From Blastomussa wellsi (taxonomy: Eukaryota > Cnidaria > Anthozoa > Scleractinia > Plerogyridae): 64,000 bases of DNA. The first letter of the stretch is position 1, and each line of letters begins with the position of its first letter. Under the pieces are notes generated by a model. It worked only from the letters and a program-made list of their open reading frames with translations, made no database searches and was not told the DNA's origin. Made by a program: the position numbers and the translations under genes. The DNA lies in assembly GCA_947652115.1 (NCBI GenBank), contig OX393562.1, forward strand, positions 28,863,289-28,927,288. Reading direction: 5' to 3'. Shown piece by piece: positions 43,901-54,806 of the stretch.

Positions 43901-46900
43901 GCCTCCATCTCCCATACTGACCATCTGAGTCAACCCTGTCCCATATCTTTTTATTTTTAGATGGAAGCATTTCCCACGGTGGTTTTCGCGGTATGTATAA
44001 TAGCCAATCATGGGAGAGCTCACTGTTCTAAAAATAAAAAGATACGGGACAGGGTTGACTCAAGGGCAAAGTACGAATGGAGGCTCCTTCTCATGGGCTC
44101 CTGATGATATACATAATCACGCTCACTTATCAAATATCTGTTTCTCTTGCTTATGTTCTTAACTTTGAGAGAGCTTTGTCATAATATTGCCATCTCTTAT
44201 ACTTGTACGACTAAGAAGTCACTAACTTTCACGATTAAGGGTAGTAAACTTCTTCCTTAACAGTTAGAAAAGTGAAAGATAATTTTTACGCGTCGTTTAT
44301 TCTTTACTGGAAACCGGGGATAAGCTCCGGCCTGATGGGCCACTAGGCCCGACAGCAGACTTACCTTATTCTTTACTGAAAGCTAAGGCAATCCGTCTGT
44401 GGCCAGAGGCATCCCATCTCTTTAAAACGGAACTGCTTTCAGTTTCCGTTGGTTTATGAATGTACACTAAAGCAAGCCCGTTCAGCCTCGCATTAGCCAT
44501 GCTTTTTCGGGACCAGGTCTTAAGCCTTCTCATTGAGCCAACTGGAAGGGTCAACAGAAGCTGTAAAATGGTAGATATGTTTGGATAGAATTCTTCATTA
44601 TTGCAATTAATGGCTCACTGCATGTTTCAAACTTCTTGTAACATTCAACATTCAACTTTGGTTATTTGGTTACTTCTTGCAACATATGTACACCTCATCA
44701 AAATCAAAATAATAAATAATAATAAAAAAAAAAATCAAAACGAGGCAATTAGTGTAAATAGTTTCTTTGAATTTTATTAATAAAATTATTATTATTATCA
44801 TTATCATCATTATTATTATAAAAACTTTATTCAATTATTTACAATACTATTTACAATATTATTTACCTTCATCTTAAAACACAATACTAAAATTTTATAA
44901 TGAAATATTTTTTCAGAAAAATTATATCCTTTGTGCAAACAAATAAAAGAATTATTATTATCATTATATAATTTTTCAAAAATCTAGAGGAAACCAGCGA
45001 GACGGACTGATTCGAAACAAAGAAAATAAACTTACTTATCGTGTCCATTTTTGTTTCTCTATAGATACAAAGGTACCAATTTGCGCCGCGAACGACACTC
45101 TACTTTGCATGCTTCCCATATTTTGTAAGTGTTAAGAATTCAAGACGATTATATATAAACACCCATCTCAACTAAATCAAGAGATGTGGTAGAGGCAAGT
45201 GTGACATAAAATACTTACTATTTTCAAAAAATAAATATTCTTTTAGTGCGTTTAAATAATTACCGCCGTAATATGCAATGTCGCCAGGTTTTTAGACTTT
45301 TTGGTGTCAGTTGATCTCAGTTGGTGTCGCTGCATTTAATCTGCAGCTAGCTTTCGCACAGAACATGGAACACGAATGTATACACTGTATAAAGATACCT
45401 ATTCCCATACTCTTTACATACTGAGTCCACAACTGAGCGTGTGAAGAAAAAACATTTCTTAGCCAAGGTTGGACTGACCTGAAATCTGTACTTTGTTAAG
45501 GGCAGTCACCATGGCGGTAGTACTGTAATCTCGATCCCTAAATAAAGCGTAGACCGGAACAATCTTATTTTTCGATTAATTCATTTTGTATTTTATATAC
45601 AATTAGCACAGTTTGGTGCATCACAGGAAATGGTGAGTTGCGAAGAAAGCTGCCCAGAGCCGTGCGAACACACGGACTACGAGATGTCTTTGTCATATGC
45701 CGGCCTGCAAAGGAACGTTTTCATTAGAGAACTCGATTCATTTCTGAACAAAACTGAGGACATTTCTGTTTTGGCCATCTACGATGACTTCAGATACATG
45801 TCAGATCTTGAGAAGAAGGAATATATAGAGTAAGCGAAATAGATATTTGAAAAACTTGGAAGTTTTCAAGGAAATGGTGAATGGAGATTTTGAGTTCATA
45901 GCATTTACGTACAGATAAAATTAAAATCTGAACAAACAAAAATTCCTTGTTTTGTTTCCATAGTGATAACATGGTTTCGTTGGATATCTATTTTGAAGAT
46001 TTGAGCTATGATGTCATTGAACAAATTCCGGTGTTTGAAACATGGAATCTGTTTGGTGAGTCATGTCCAATGCTAAATTAAAACAGAATTGTTAGTCGTA
46101 CGCACAACAAATATCTTTAAAGGAGACCCTACGTCACGATATTTTGAGTTATTTCTTCGACAACCTAAATTACCTTAAAATTTATGAAACCTAAAAATAA
46201 TAGTTTGCTAAGGAAGAAAAACACCAAAGGAGTGATACTAAACCAAAAAGGAACAAGGATGGCTGAGGATGGAGAAGATTGAAACGGATTGGAAATGATC
46301 AATGATTTTGAAAAATTTAGGCTAAATTTTTCAAAGTACACGATGACGTAGCTCCTTTCTGATCTACCTTCTTCTTTGGTAAGAACTTCCGTTCTCTTGT
46401 GGTAAAGAGAATGGCACAAAAACATAATTCGAGTAAACGTAATGTTCTGATCAATGTCTTGGAAGGCAGAATGAAACATGGATCACTTTAGGAATACTAT
46501 GCAGATTGAACAGTATAGTATGTTGCAGTTTGCTAAACAACTAGCTAACTTACTTAGAGTTAACTTTGAAAAATCGGATAAACGAAAGAGCGAACTGAGG
46601 AACAGATGAACGAACTAACAAGTCAATAGTTAAAAGAATTGATGGCTGGATGGCCGGATGGCAAGAGAGATGGGTGAATAGTCAAATTAATGTTAATTTT
46701 AGAGCGTGAAATTCAAAGCTTGCTGTACGTGCCTAAATGGTTTACCCGCGTCAATAAACCTAACCTGATTAGTTTAAATTTATCGGATGATGGACCGTGA
46801 ACCAATAAGCTGCAGGGCCGATGAGGAGCCATTCGCGGTCCTCAGAGCGCCTGGTTTCAAAAGACAGTCTTTCTATTTGGTCCCGTATATTGATAATAAT

Positions 46901-47060
46901 GATGATATAATGAAGCACCCTTTTGTTTATTCTAGCAAGTCTGGGAGGATATTTTGGTTTGTTTCTTGGCATGAGTACCTTGACTGTTCTAGAATTTGCT
47001 GACTTTGCCTTCAGGAGACTTTGCAGTAAGGCATCATCCAGACGTAATGGCAAGCGCTAA
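40987..47060 (+). CDS. DEG/ENaC/ASIC-family sodium channel subunit
   Basis: Six exons join in frame: 40987-41892, 43033-43192, 45065-45124, 45607-45829, 45964-46055 and 46936-47060, giving 521 aa, a normal length for the family. The start ATG has a good context (A at -3, G at +4). The conserved His-Gly gating motif is H50-G51. TM1 is about 60-82, followed by FPAVTICN (111-118). The extracellular cysteine-rich domain includes YSKPACITQCL, CGCHP and CEESCPEPCE, all family hallmarks. TM2 is about 481-503 and contains the selectivity filter G492-M-S494 (G-x-S). Trimeric, amiloride-type cation channels of this family are gated by protons, force or peptides. Which applies here cannot be read from sequence. 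Introns host a fold-back element and tRNA-derived repeats. The donor of exon 1 (GTTTGC) is weak. AATAAA is at 47269-47274. Confidence 0.9.
41893..42175. repeat. Inverted, GC-rich repeat in DEG/ENaC intron 1
   Basis: Motifs such as CAGCCCGG, CCGGACTG, GGGCTGG, CATGTAATCGC and TTTCACCCCGGGCTAAAAT occur in both orientations. The style is like the GC-rich MITE family at 2765 (including the CATGTAATC end), but the sequence is different. The open frame of the first exon runs through this repeat and should be cut at 41892. Confidence 0.45.
42341..42413 (-). repeat. tRNA-derived repeat (minus strand)
   Basis: The reverse complement has GTTCTCGTAGCGCAG (A-box-like) and CATGGGTTCAAATCC (B box) at the right spacing. 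The anticodon stem does not pair. This is probably a SINE head rather than a working tRNA. Confidence 0.5.
42709..42785 (+). repeat. tRNA-derived repeat, 3' half
   Basis: A T arm with GAGTTCGATTCCCG and an acceptor-like end CGGGAACTCGAG can be read, but the D arm is unrecognisable. Located in DEG/ENaC intron 1. Confidence 0.4.
43882..44103. mobile_element. Fold-back MITE with 7-bp target duplication in DEG/ENaC intron 2
   Basis: The ends CAGGAGCCCATGAGAAGGAG and CTCCTTCTCATGGGCTCCTG are perfect inverted repeats over 20 bp. Pairing continues through GGGTTGACTC/GAGTCAACCC and the ATCTTTTTATTTTTAG arms. The direct repeat ATGATAT flanks it at 43875-43881 and 44104-44110. No coding capacity. Confidence 0.88.
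44765..44890 (-). mobile_element. Retroposon 3' tail with (ATT/ATG)n
   Basis: On the minus strand, TTGAATAAAGTTTTTATAAT leads into an (AAT)n/(GAT)n run. An antisense retroposon end in DEG/ENaC intron 2. Confidence 0.45.
46127..46480 (-). repeat. Interspersed repeat, family A (minus-strand copy)
   Basis: The reverse complement matches 4620-4870 over CTTCTCCATCCT, CCATCCTTGTTCCTTTTTG and CTTTGGTGTTTTTCTTCC. Found in DEG/ENaC intron 5. The long minus-strand frame across it belongs to the repeat and is not a gene. Confidence 0.6.
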
Positions 47061-47268
47061 ACGGTTCCATAACAGGGACAACCAATCAGGAATAAGCATT
47101 TTTGCCCGTATTTTGTCTTTTCACCCCTGGAGGCTGGTACATGGAAGAGCCTCCTTTTTCCATTTTTTTTCCATTTTTTTCCTTTTTTGCTATATTCATA
47201 GCAATGAATTTTGTTGGGAGTTCATGAAGCTAGCCGATGAACTTAATATGTAAAATAATGGGGAGAAT

Positions 47269-47274
47269 AATAAA
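47269..47274 (+). terminator. Polyadenylation signal of the DEG/ENaC gene
   Basis: AATAAA 210 bp after the stop codon, the first such signal downstream. Confidence 0.6.
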
Positions 47275-47286
47275 ATCAACCATGCT

Positions 47287-47385
47287 CCATGTTCTTCACT
47301 CCTATAGACCAAAGAAATAACACCATAAAATGTTTTAAAACTCAAGTGCCGTCATTTCTATGGTCTATGAGAGTGTAGAACATGG
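47287..47385. mobile_element. Short MITE
   Basis: Inverted ends CCATGTTCTTCACTC.TATAGACCA and TGGTCTATGAGAG.GTAGAACATGG, 99 bp in total. No coding capacity. Confidence 0.65.
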
Positions 47386-49222
47386 AAAAGTGTGATCGAT
47401 TCGTTTCATACAACAACACTGATAATTTAGCTAGGACTCCAATCTAATCTAATCTAATCTAATCGAGTAATCTGCAAAGGGCAGATATGCAAATGTACCT
47501 GTGCGCTTGAGTAGCAGTTCTCAAGATCGCAGTTTTGGCACTTGAGGCCAACGAATATGTGGCAAATTTTGTCGCAAATGTTACAGCCGACATTTTACAG
47601 CCAACTGATTTTGGAAAAGTAATGACAAGTTCTCACGTTTTGATAAATTTGATTCAAAGTACGTTCCATGTTGCATCATTATCGTCGTCTACGCTCTCAT
47701 CGACCATAGTTCTCGACTAATGAGCGCGCGAATTTTATAAGTTATTGTATAAAATATTATACGTATATTATCATACATATAAAGGGGCCTTGACGGATGT
47801 AGATAAAAGTGACAAATGATCATAGCAGTGAAAATTGGAATAAAGAGGCCTGAAAAAAATTTGGAAATTCACTGCGATGATCATTTCTCACATTTAAAGC
47901 AGCCTTTGTTGACTGGTTTAAAAACCTCAGTCTCTAAGGTATCGATTATAACGTTAACGTCGACTTCCGTATGCCGAGAACAATTTGAACTCTTAATACC
48001 CCTTAATATACTTGAGGACTAATTATAAGGTGAATTCTGTGTGTGAGCTTATATAGTTAGTGGCCCATGAGGCTGGAGATTATGACTGTAGAATGACGCG
48101 ACTGCAACTAGCTAGGAGTATTTATACCCCCCCCCCCCCCATGGATTGGATGATGGTCCATCGTAGGGTTACCTCCCAACATTAAAGCATAGGTGTACGG
48201 GACGGGGGGGGGGGTCTGTGAGGGCTGCAGTCCCCCAATTTTTGGGCAACTCAGATTCTTTGATGAAGCTCTTCGGAACCCCTAATTTCATTGGGTCTTG
48301 ATACCACGAAGCTCTATTGTTAGCTAGGTCTATTGTTGGCTAGGTCCATTGTTACTATTGTTTATATATAACTTTCCCAGACAATCCTATGAGACGTTCG
48401 AAGAGCTTCGTGGCGACCAATTGTTTGAGCAGCAAGAGAATTTGTGCAAGGCAACTTGGGAGAATTTTTTGGGCAAATGGTTCAAAGCCCCCTAGCAAAC
48501 AATTGCCCGTATGCCTACGCATTACAGGGCCTTTGACCCGATTCTGCGCATGTGTGACGATTTGATTACTGTTCCGACGGACCAGAAATCAAAGTTAATT
48601 TATTTGATTAAAATCCACATTATTAAAATCCACATTTGTGGAAGTTTAAACGGAATATATTGCTTGAATTTTCATATGAAAATCGCAGGAAATATGATGC
48701 TCTCGGGGGTAATACATAAAGCGGCTCGGGATGAACGCTAAAACAAAGGGACGAAGCTAGACAAAGACACAAAGACGTGTTCGAGTGCACGAGAAAACTC
48801 TAAAACAATTACAGGCCACGGTCGTTCTTATAGCAGCGTGTAGTGCGCAACCTTGTCAAGTTTAATTTCTATTGGTTTAGACACTTTCTGTGCAAATTAA
48901 GGCTGCACATGCGCATTATCGTGAGAATGGCCCTTTAAAATCGCCGGGACCAATTTATGCACCTGGGTGGAGAGAGGCACTGTCTTGCCCTGTATTGTCT
49001 TTGGAATGAAAAAAGAGTTATCCGAATCATATCTATGGAAAATGTCATTGAGTTTTCAGAAAACGTTGATTGAAGCAGCTAGTGTTGGGCCCGAAAGCGG
49101 ATCATTGTGCTATACACCAATATGTTCTTTTCAAGCTAGCGAATTCGTGAAAATCCGGTTTCATTTTGAGTTTAATACCGCGACCCCTTAATTAAAACAG
49201 AAGATGTGTGTTCTTTGTAATA
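47386..49222. other. Intergenic region between the DEG/ENaC gene and RW-amide gene A
   Basis: Contains a short (CTAAT)n microsatellite at about 47440-47465 and C or G homopolymer runs at 48127-48140 and 48200-48215. Phrases such as TTTTTGGGCAACTC resemble 57880-57940 (TTTTGGGCAAATCAGA), suggesting a shared repeat. No exon recognised. Confidence 0.4.
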
Positions 49223-49228
49223 TTTATT
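49223..49228 (-). terminator. Polyadenylation signal of RW-amide gene A
   Basis: TTTATT on the plus strand reads AATAAA on the minus strand, about 320 bp after the stop codon of gene A. Confidence 0.5.
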
Positions 49229-49546
49229 ATTTCAGAAATGAGTTTACACATTTATAGTTGAATTCATCATCCATATATTGGTTAACACAATGAAGTCAAG
49301 GGTTAGTGAGATAGATCCGTTTGCATCTAAAGCAAAAATGGTCAGAAGCCTGGAATATAAAATAATGCTCGAATAACAATAAGGAACTTCGTCCATTATA
49401 CAGTAACTGTATATCCCTATACTGGAATATTGTTTCTCTGTTCATATTTTACGTTTTCTAGAGTTTTAAATAAACTTCCTTTTTTAATAAATAACTATTT
49501 CTTCTATTACTGACGACGCTCGGCTTTGTAAGGTAGTTTGACTGTC

Positions 49547-50134
49547 CTATGACAATTCCATGCCTTGAGCTTCATCTGCTGAGAGAACAGAAAGCGTCAA
49601 AGCGTACTGTGTTAACGAGAGATCGTCGAATGCGAGTCAGGTGAGGCGAGAAAGGGGCGAGCGAAGGGCTTTTAATTTCTTCTTAATGTTATTATTAACT
49701 AATGTAAACCGAAATGGCTTTAGTTGTCATGGTTTGTCTGTTTTATGAACTGGAACATAACGTAGAGCAGGTTTAATAATGTTTAGAAATGTATTATAAT
49801 TAATTAAGTTACGCTTATATACTGGCTGTATGTATGACGGAAATAAATGTTATAAAAGAAAAAACATAAACTACAACTCTGCTATATCTGTAAAACAATT
49901 GCAATTAAACTTCAGCAAACTATCGATCTTACCAGCTCGTTGATGATGATGACGAGTAATACTCTTTTTCATTAATTCCCAGAGTTCCCCCTTACTTTCT
50001 CCTCGAATGACGTCATCCTCTTGAAAACCTCTCCCCCAACGAATACCGGGAAGCTGCCCCTGAACATTTTGAAAGTACATTGACAGGAGAACGCAAGAAA
50101 TGACAAGCAGCAAAACTAACTTGTTCGAGGACAT
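49547..50134 (-). CDS. RW-amide-type neuropeptide precursor A (predicted product pQLPGIRW-amide)
   Basis: Two coding exons: 49933-50134 and 49547-49575 (or to 49578 with the neighbouring AG), giving 76 or 77 aa. An acceptor with a long pyrimidine tract ends at 50143, 8 bp before the ATG, so a 5' non-coding exon must lie upstream. I could not place it. Residues 1-26 are a strong signal peptide (MSSNKLVLLLVISCVLLSMY…NVQG). Q27 directly follows and would cyclise to pyroglutamate. Then come LPGIRW, G34 as amide donor and R35 as cleavage site. The rest (GFQEDDVIRGESKGELWELM, then MKKSITRHHHQR onward, …MELS) is a spacer with acidic and histidine-rich parts. Sea-anemone Antho-RWamides share the pQ…RW-amide form. 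Position, intron phase and layout match gene B. Single-Arg processing is less usual than KR. Confidence 0.75.
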
Positions 50135-50141
50135 GGTACCT

Positions 50142-51480
50142 TCTGAAGAAAGAATAAGAAAACACCTTAAATTAAAGCACATGCCGAACAGTTGTACTGT
50201 TTAATTAAAAATTTGACCTTTTGTTTTTTTAATTAAGGGCTCCCTACTCCCAAGAAATGAGGCGACTTAATGAATTCAGGGCTGTATTCTCTTGAATGGA
50301 AAACGAATACAAGTAGACACTTCTTTTCCTCGCTTGTGGTCTTATAGAAGCCAGGAATTACACCGACAATTTTAAACACATAAAATTATTTTCAAAAGAA
50401 AGGTTATTAGCATAGCTTAGAAATGGTTCAATATATTAAGAACAATAGTGTTGGGAATGATGTGGTTGTGCTAATTTCCGGGAACAGTTGAAAGCTAGCC
50501 GTTGAATCAAAGTGGTTTCTAATTTGAAATCATGTACGGAGTTTATGCGTCCAATGGTCCAGTAGCGTCCAAAAGTCCTTTGTCGATTGATTTTATTATG
50601 GCATATTTCACAAAACCATGGGAAAATCAAGAAAGTATCTTGAATTGGATTCAATGTAATACAAATGCAACTAGAGGCTAACAATGATAGTAGAAAACTT
50701 TGTTCCTCCTTGCCGCACATCAAAACAATAAACAGACAACTGAAAAATTTAACTCTTAATGCCACATCCTGTTGGTAACAAGGCCATGACAGTTTCTGGC
50801 TTCAACAAATAAAAATGCGAGTCCCGTTGCGCTCAGCTCTGAGAGAACTTCGATCAGGCACGATTCGAAAGTCTTCCACGATATCTTCTGTCATTTTGAT
50901 AAGTCTATCAAACTTGTCGATAATACAAATTGAAAACAAGAATACGAAAACAGCTCTTACTTCGCTCGCTTGGGAACGCTTGCTACGCAGGCTAAATTTC
51001 CATGGGCCAAACTGTAAATTTAGATGTGAAAGCACATAGTGTAAACCTTTCTTGGAAACTGTATTTGACTGGGAATTCGTATACCCTACGAGTTATGACC
51101 CTCGGAAACCCGGGGCTCGGAAATCAGTAAAATTCTGTATGGAAATCGAGTCGTCATAGTTGTATTTTTTGAAACGGTCAAAAATTGGACAAAACTATTT
51201 CACCTCGAGTAAAATATTCCTAGAATATAATTATCCAAAGGATAAATTAGAAACTGTGTAAACGTGAGACTAAGTTAATTTTACGACTTTCTGTGAGGGC
51301 GTATTAAAACTGCCATATATTTTGGGCATGTAGAAATTCATCGTTGTTATTAATTCAGTTTTCTGGCTGAATCTGGTCGCCCGTTTCCAAAATGTCTAGG
51401 TTTCGCACAATTTTAAACTCGCTGGAGCAATATTTTTTAAAACAGTTTACTACTGAAAAGGCTGTTTTTGGCAAAACAAA
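50142..51480. other. Upstream flank of RW-amide gene A
   Basis: No exon identified. Open frames on both strands around 50802-51039 overlap one another and contain repeat-like sequence. The 5' exon and promoter of gene A should be in or beyond this interval. Confidence 0.35.
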
Positions 51481-51687
51481 AGAGAATTGGAATTTTCGGA
51501 TGTGTCCAGTTGGAAGTGTTGGTTTTTGTGGAGGCAGGAAAAACCGGAGAACTCGGAGAAAAACCACCCTCGGAGCAAGGGTGACCACCAACAACAAACT
51601 CAACCAACATAGTACGCCGGGTCCGGGAATCGAACCCGGGCTACATTAGCGGAAAGTGAGCACTCTCCCCGGTGTGCCATCCCGCTC
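51480..51687 (-). mobile_element. tRNA-derived SINE
   Basis: On the minus strand the head has an A box-like TGGCACACCGGGGAGAG and a perfect T arm GGGTTCGATTCCCGG at 51610-51687. The body follows, with GGTGGTTTTTCTCCGAG and TCTCCGGTTTTTCC. Typical SINE2 layout, and the anticodon arm is not functional. Confidence 0.65.
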
Positions 51688-52276
51688 TAAATTTAATTCT
51701 TGGGTAGATGTGAACCTGTTTAGGCCCGTAGCAAGCATATGCTAGTATACCGAGAAACAAAAAGGCAAGAGAAAGAAGTCTTCAATTTTTTTAAGTTTAT
51801 CAATAAAAATTTTTCTCAATTTTCCTCATTCGAAACCATCATTGTTTCTTCTCAGTTTACAGTTGCCCCTGGTATTTTCCCAGCTGGTTAATAATTATTT
51901 CAAACCCGTTTCTTTCATTTGAAGACAATGTCACACATTTACTAAAGATGACTTCATGTTTAACTAGGCCCTTTAAAAGTGTCACTTTAAGGTCTCAAGA
52001 AGTACACTAAGACCTCTTGAAAAGGCCACTCTTAAGACTCCATAAAAGTGCCACTTGTAAGCCCCCTTAGATTACCACTTAAAAGTGCTACATGTAAAAT
52101 CCCTTAAAAGGGCCATTTAAAAGTCTACCTTAAAGCAGTTCCACCTATAAAACACTCAAAACTGCTAGCTGTAGACTCGTTATAAAAGTGCTACATGTAA
52201 AATCCCTTAAAAGGGCCATTTAAAAGTCTGCCTTAAAGCAGTTCCACCTATAAAACACTTAAAACTGCTGGCTGTA

Positions 52277-52827
52277 TAATTGAAACATTTGTTATTTGAA
52301 ACACACAATTCCAAAGTTTGAAAGCGCTACGATAAAACTTGTCGATTTTACAAGCGCCCAATTAAAGTTGTGCTTTTTCGCCTGAAAAATGGCAAATTGA
52401 ATCGCGCGGCCAAAATACCATGTGACCTCGAGTCTGACGTCAGTTTGTTTGCAAGCAGTGCAAGCAAATATGGCAGACGGTGAGAAAGTAAAGCGTAGAG
52501 GTGGACGATATTGCGTTGCTGGGGCTCCAAACAACCAAAGTTGCCAAAATACGTCTTACACCCCGAGTATTAGCATGCATCAGTTTCCATCCGATCTTTC
52601 GCGACTGGAGTCAAGCGAGCGTAAACAAATTCTTGCAAACAAACTGACGTCACACGCTTTTATCTCGCAATAAATTCGGACCCAGTCTCTTTGCCATTTT
52701 TAAAGGCAAAAAAGCGTAACTTTAAGCGCTTGTAAAATCGACAATTTTTATCGTAGCGCTTTCAAACTTTGGAATTGCTTGTTTCAAATAGTAAATTATG
52801 TAGAGAAAAATTTCGCTTCATCGGCAC
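52277..52827 (+). mobile_element. THAP-bearing DNA transposon fragment with long inverted ends
   Basis: AATTCCAAAGTTTGAAAGCG at 52307 and its reverse complement ending near 52775 start inverted arms of about 85 bp (52307-52392 and 52691-52775). The interior of about 300 bp has a short THAP-like coding exon. It sits inside the 103-bp array, which resumes on the right side, so it inserted after the array formed. THAP domains are typical of P-element-type transposases, but most of the transposase is missing. Confidence 0.6.
52470..52673 (+). CDS. THAP-like zinc-finger fragment inside the inserted element
   Basis: The 67-residue frame MADGEKVKRRGGRYC, followed by VAGAPNNQSCQNTSYTP, SISMHQFPSD and R/K-rich residues, resembles the first half of THAP domains (early cysteines, then HxFP). 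The second CxxH pair and any catalytic domain are absent. A longer reading from 52422 is possible. Probably a transposon remnant and not a host gene. Confidence 0.4.
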   Translation: MADGEKVKRRGGRYCVAGAPNNQSCQNTSYTPSISMHQFPSDLSRLESSERKQILANKLTSHAFISQ

Positions 52828-53212
52828 TTTAAAACTACACGTAAAATCCCCTAAAAGGGCCATTTAAAAGTCTGCCTTAAAGCAGTTCCACCTATAAAAC
52901 ACTTAAAACTGCAAGCTGTAAGACTCCTTAAAAGTGCTACATGTAAAATCCATTAAAAGGGCCACTTATTAAAACTACCAGCTGTAAGACTCCTTGAAAG
53001 CACCACTAGCAAATATTAGGTCTCCTTTATATAAAGGTCACCTAGCTCACTCTGTACGTCTCTAAACGTTCTCTTACTTGGGTCTAGCTGCATCAGTTTG
53101 CCAGAGAAAGTAAGGCTGGAAAAGTCTGGAAATTTGCGGTTGCTCAAATTCGATTTTATTGTGCTTAAAAGTGAAACTAAAGCTAAGCAAGCCATTCATT
53201 CATGTTCTGTAG

Positions 53213-54806
53213 GTATTCATCATTGGAAATAGGACGCCTTTGGTGGAAAACACAAAAAACAATATTCAAAGATCCAGAAGGTAAGATATCAGCAGCCTCG
53301 ATAAATAATCCTCAGACCCGCCGCTAATGGTTAAGTGTTTGAACCGTTAAATCTTCGCAAACTTACAGCATTATTACAAAAAGTAATAATTTCTCGAATG
53401 TCGTCCGTGTAAATAACACTGCTCGATATCAGAATCTCGAGGAAGCAAGGGGCTACAAACTGTCCAAAACACAGTTCAGGTCAAGAAATATATTTTTATT
53501 CGGTTTAAGGCTAGTTTCCATACGTTGGAAAAATCCCATTAGATCGGGGATTTCACTGTTTCCCGACCGACCCAGATTTTTCCGACAAATGAAAATTAGA
53601 AATCTTTAATCTCCCCGATCGCCTGGGATGGTTAGCGAGCGTTTCTATTTTGAAATTCCCTACGCGTCCCAGATTTCTGCGATGATCGGCGATCACACCC
53701 GACATATGAAAACTGAAATATCCACTGTCGGGGACGTTTCCGATGGTTTTAGCTTGTTACCAATCCTCTAGCCTCTTTTAATTGCTTGGCTCCAGTCCCA
53801 AATTCAGAATTTCGAGAAAATCTGCAACAAAACGTCTGGCGTTTCTCCGATATATCAACTAGACAAGCCTTTTGCATGCGTAATTTTGACAATTCGCCTG
53901 AAAACGTTGAATTTAAAAGCACCTAAAAGCCTTTCGTTTTTTATCTTCCTTTTTCTTAGTATAAAGCAAAAACACTGGAACCACATTTTAAAAGATTCAC
54001 GAGAGTTTCTGTCCACAGTAAAAGGAAAATTTACGCTCGGATATTCCTATTTTTTTTTCATGAGGTCAAAACAAACAATAGAAAAAAGTTTTCTACACTA
54101 GTATCCGTAAAGGTACCTTAAAATAGCAATCTTTTAAGCTCTTAAGCTTAAGTTTTCTCCAATGTATGTCTTGGGTCCTTCTTGACAATTTCACTCTCAA
54201 TTTTGGTTTGACTTTAGTTTAATGCCGGATCAATCAAATATGAATGACAGCCTTTAACAGTGAAACTGGAAGTGAGTGTCATTTTGGCGCGAGGAGGCCA
54301 TATACAACATGTTTTTCTACCCTAAATTTCAATGCACTGACATTAAGTTAATCTTACCTGACGACTGCTTGCTTTTAAGTTGTCTGTTACTTTGCCCTGT
54401 TGGCACCCCCGTGTTGTTGGGCAGTTGTTTCCTGTTCTTAAAACACTTGTCAAACCCTTGTCTCTTTCAAAGTCCTTTTATCTAAAACTGAAGCCTTCTG
54501 CATATAGCTTCATAATTATTACTGTACGGAGTCATTAATTTAATGACTTCTGTAATTCCGGTTCTGATTGAATTTTTCATTTGACCGGCCATTTTTTTTC
54601 TCTCTGTTATGATGTTTGGCGCGCTAAACCGGCGTTCAGTTTGTCGAAAGATCTCGGAGGTTTAGGTCGCAATCAATTTCGACATCACTTGTCAGCTGGC
54701 GTTTTTATATGTATATATTATTGCAAAGATAATCAAGACTTTCCGTTTTCTTTTTCAGGAAATATACAAACTTGGATCCATGTTAAGTCGGAAATTGCAA
54801 TGCGAT
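53213..54806 (+). other. Candidate pair of 3'-terminal exons of an unrecognised plus-strand gene
   Basis: 53213-53280 is preceded by CATGTTCTGTAG and followed by GTAAGAT. 54760-54806 is preceded by GTTTTCTTTTTCAG and ends in TAA. The phases agree and the joined reading is YSSLEIGRLWWKTQKTIFKD, then PEGNIQTWIHVKSEIAMR and stop. I found no earlier exon and recognise no family. The strong acceptor and phase match make it worth recording, but chance remains possible. Confidence 0.3.

Larger units (their letters stand above)
51960..53015 (+). repeat. About 103-bp tandem array, interrupted by a transposon-like insert
   Basis: TAAAAGTGCTACATGTAAAA recurs at 52080 and 52183 (103 bp apart) and at about 52932. 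Each copy also has AGGGCCATTTAAAAGTCT, TTAAAGCAGTTCCACCTATA and AAAACTGC. Earlier copies at 51.96-52.08 kb are decayed. The array is split between about 52277 and 52827. Confidence 0.8.

Noticed and set aside
46165..46479. 104-codon minus-strand frame as a membrane protein
   Set aside because: It lies in an intron and coincides with the family A interspersed repeat that is also found at 4620-4870.
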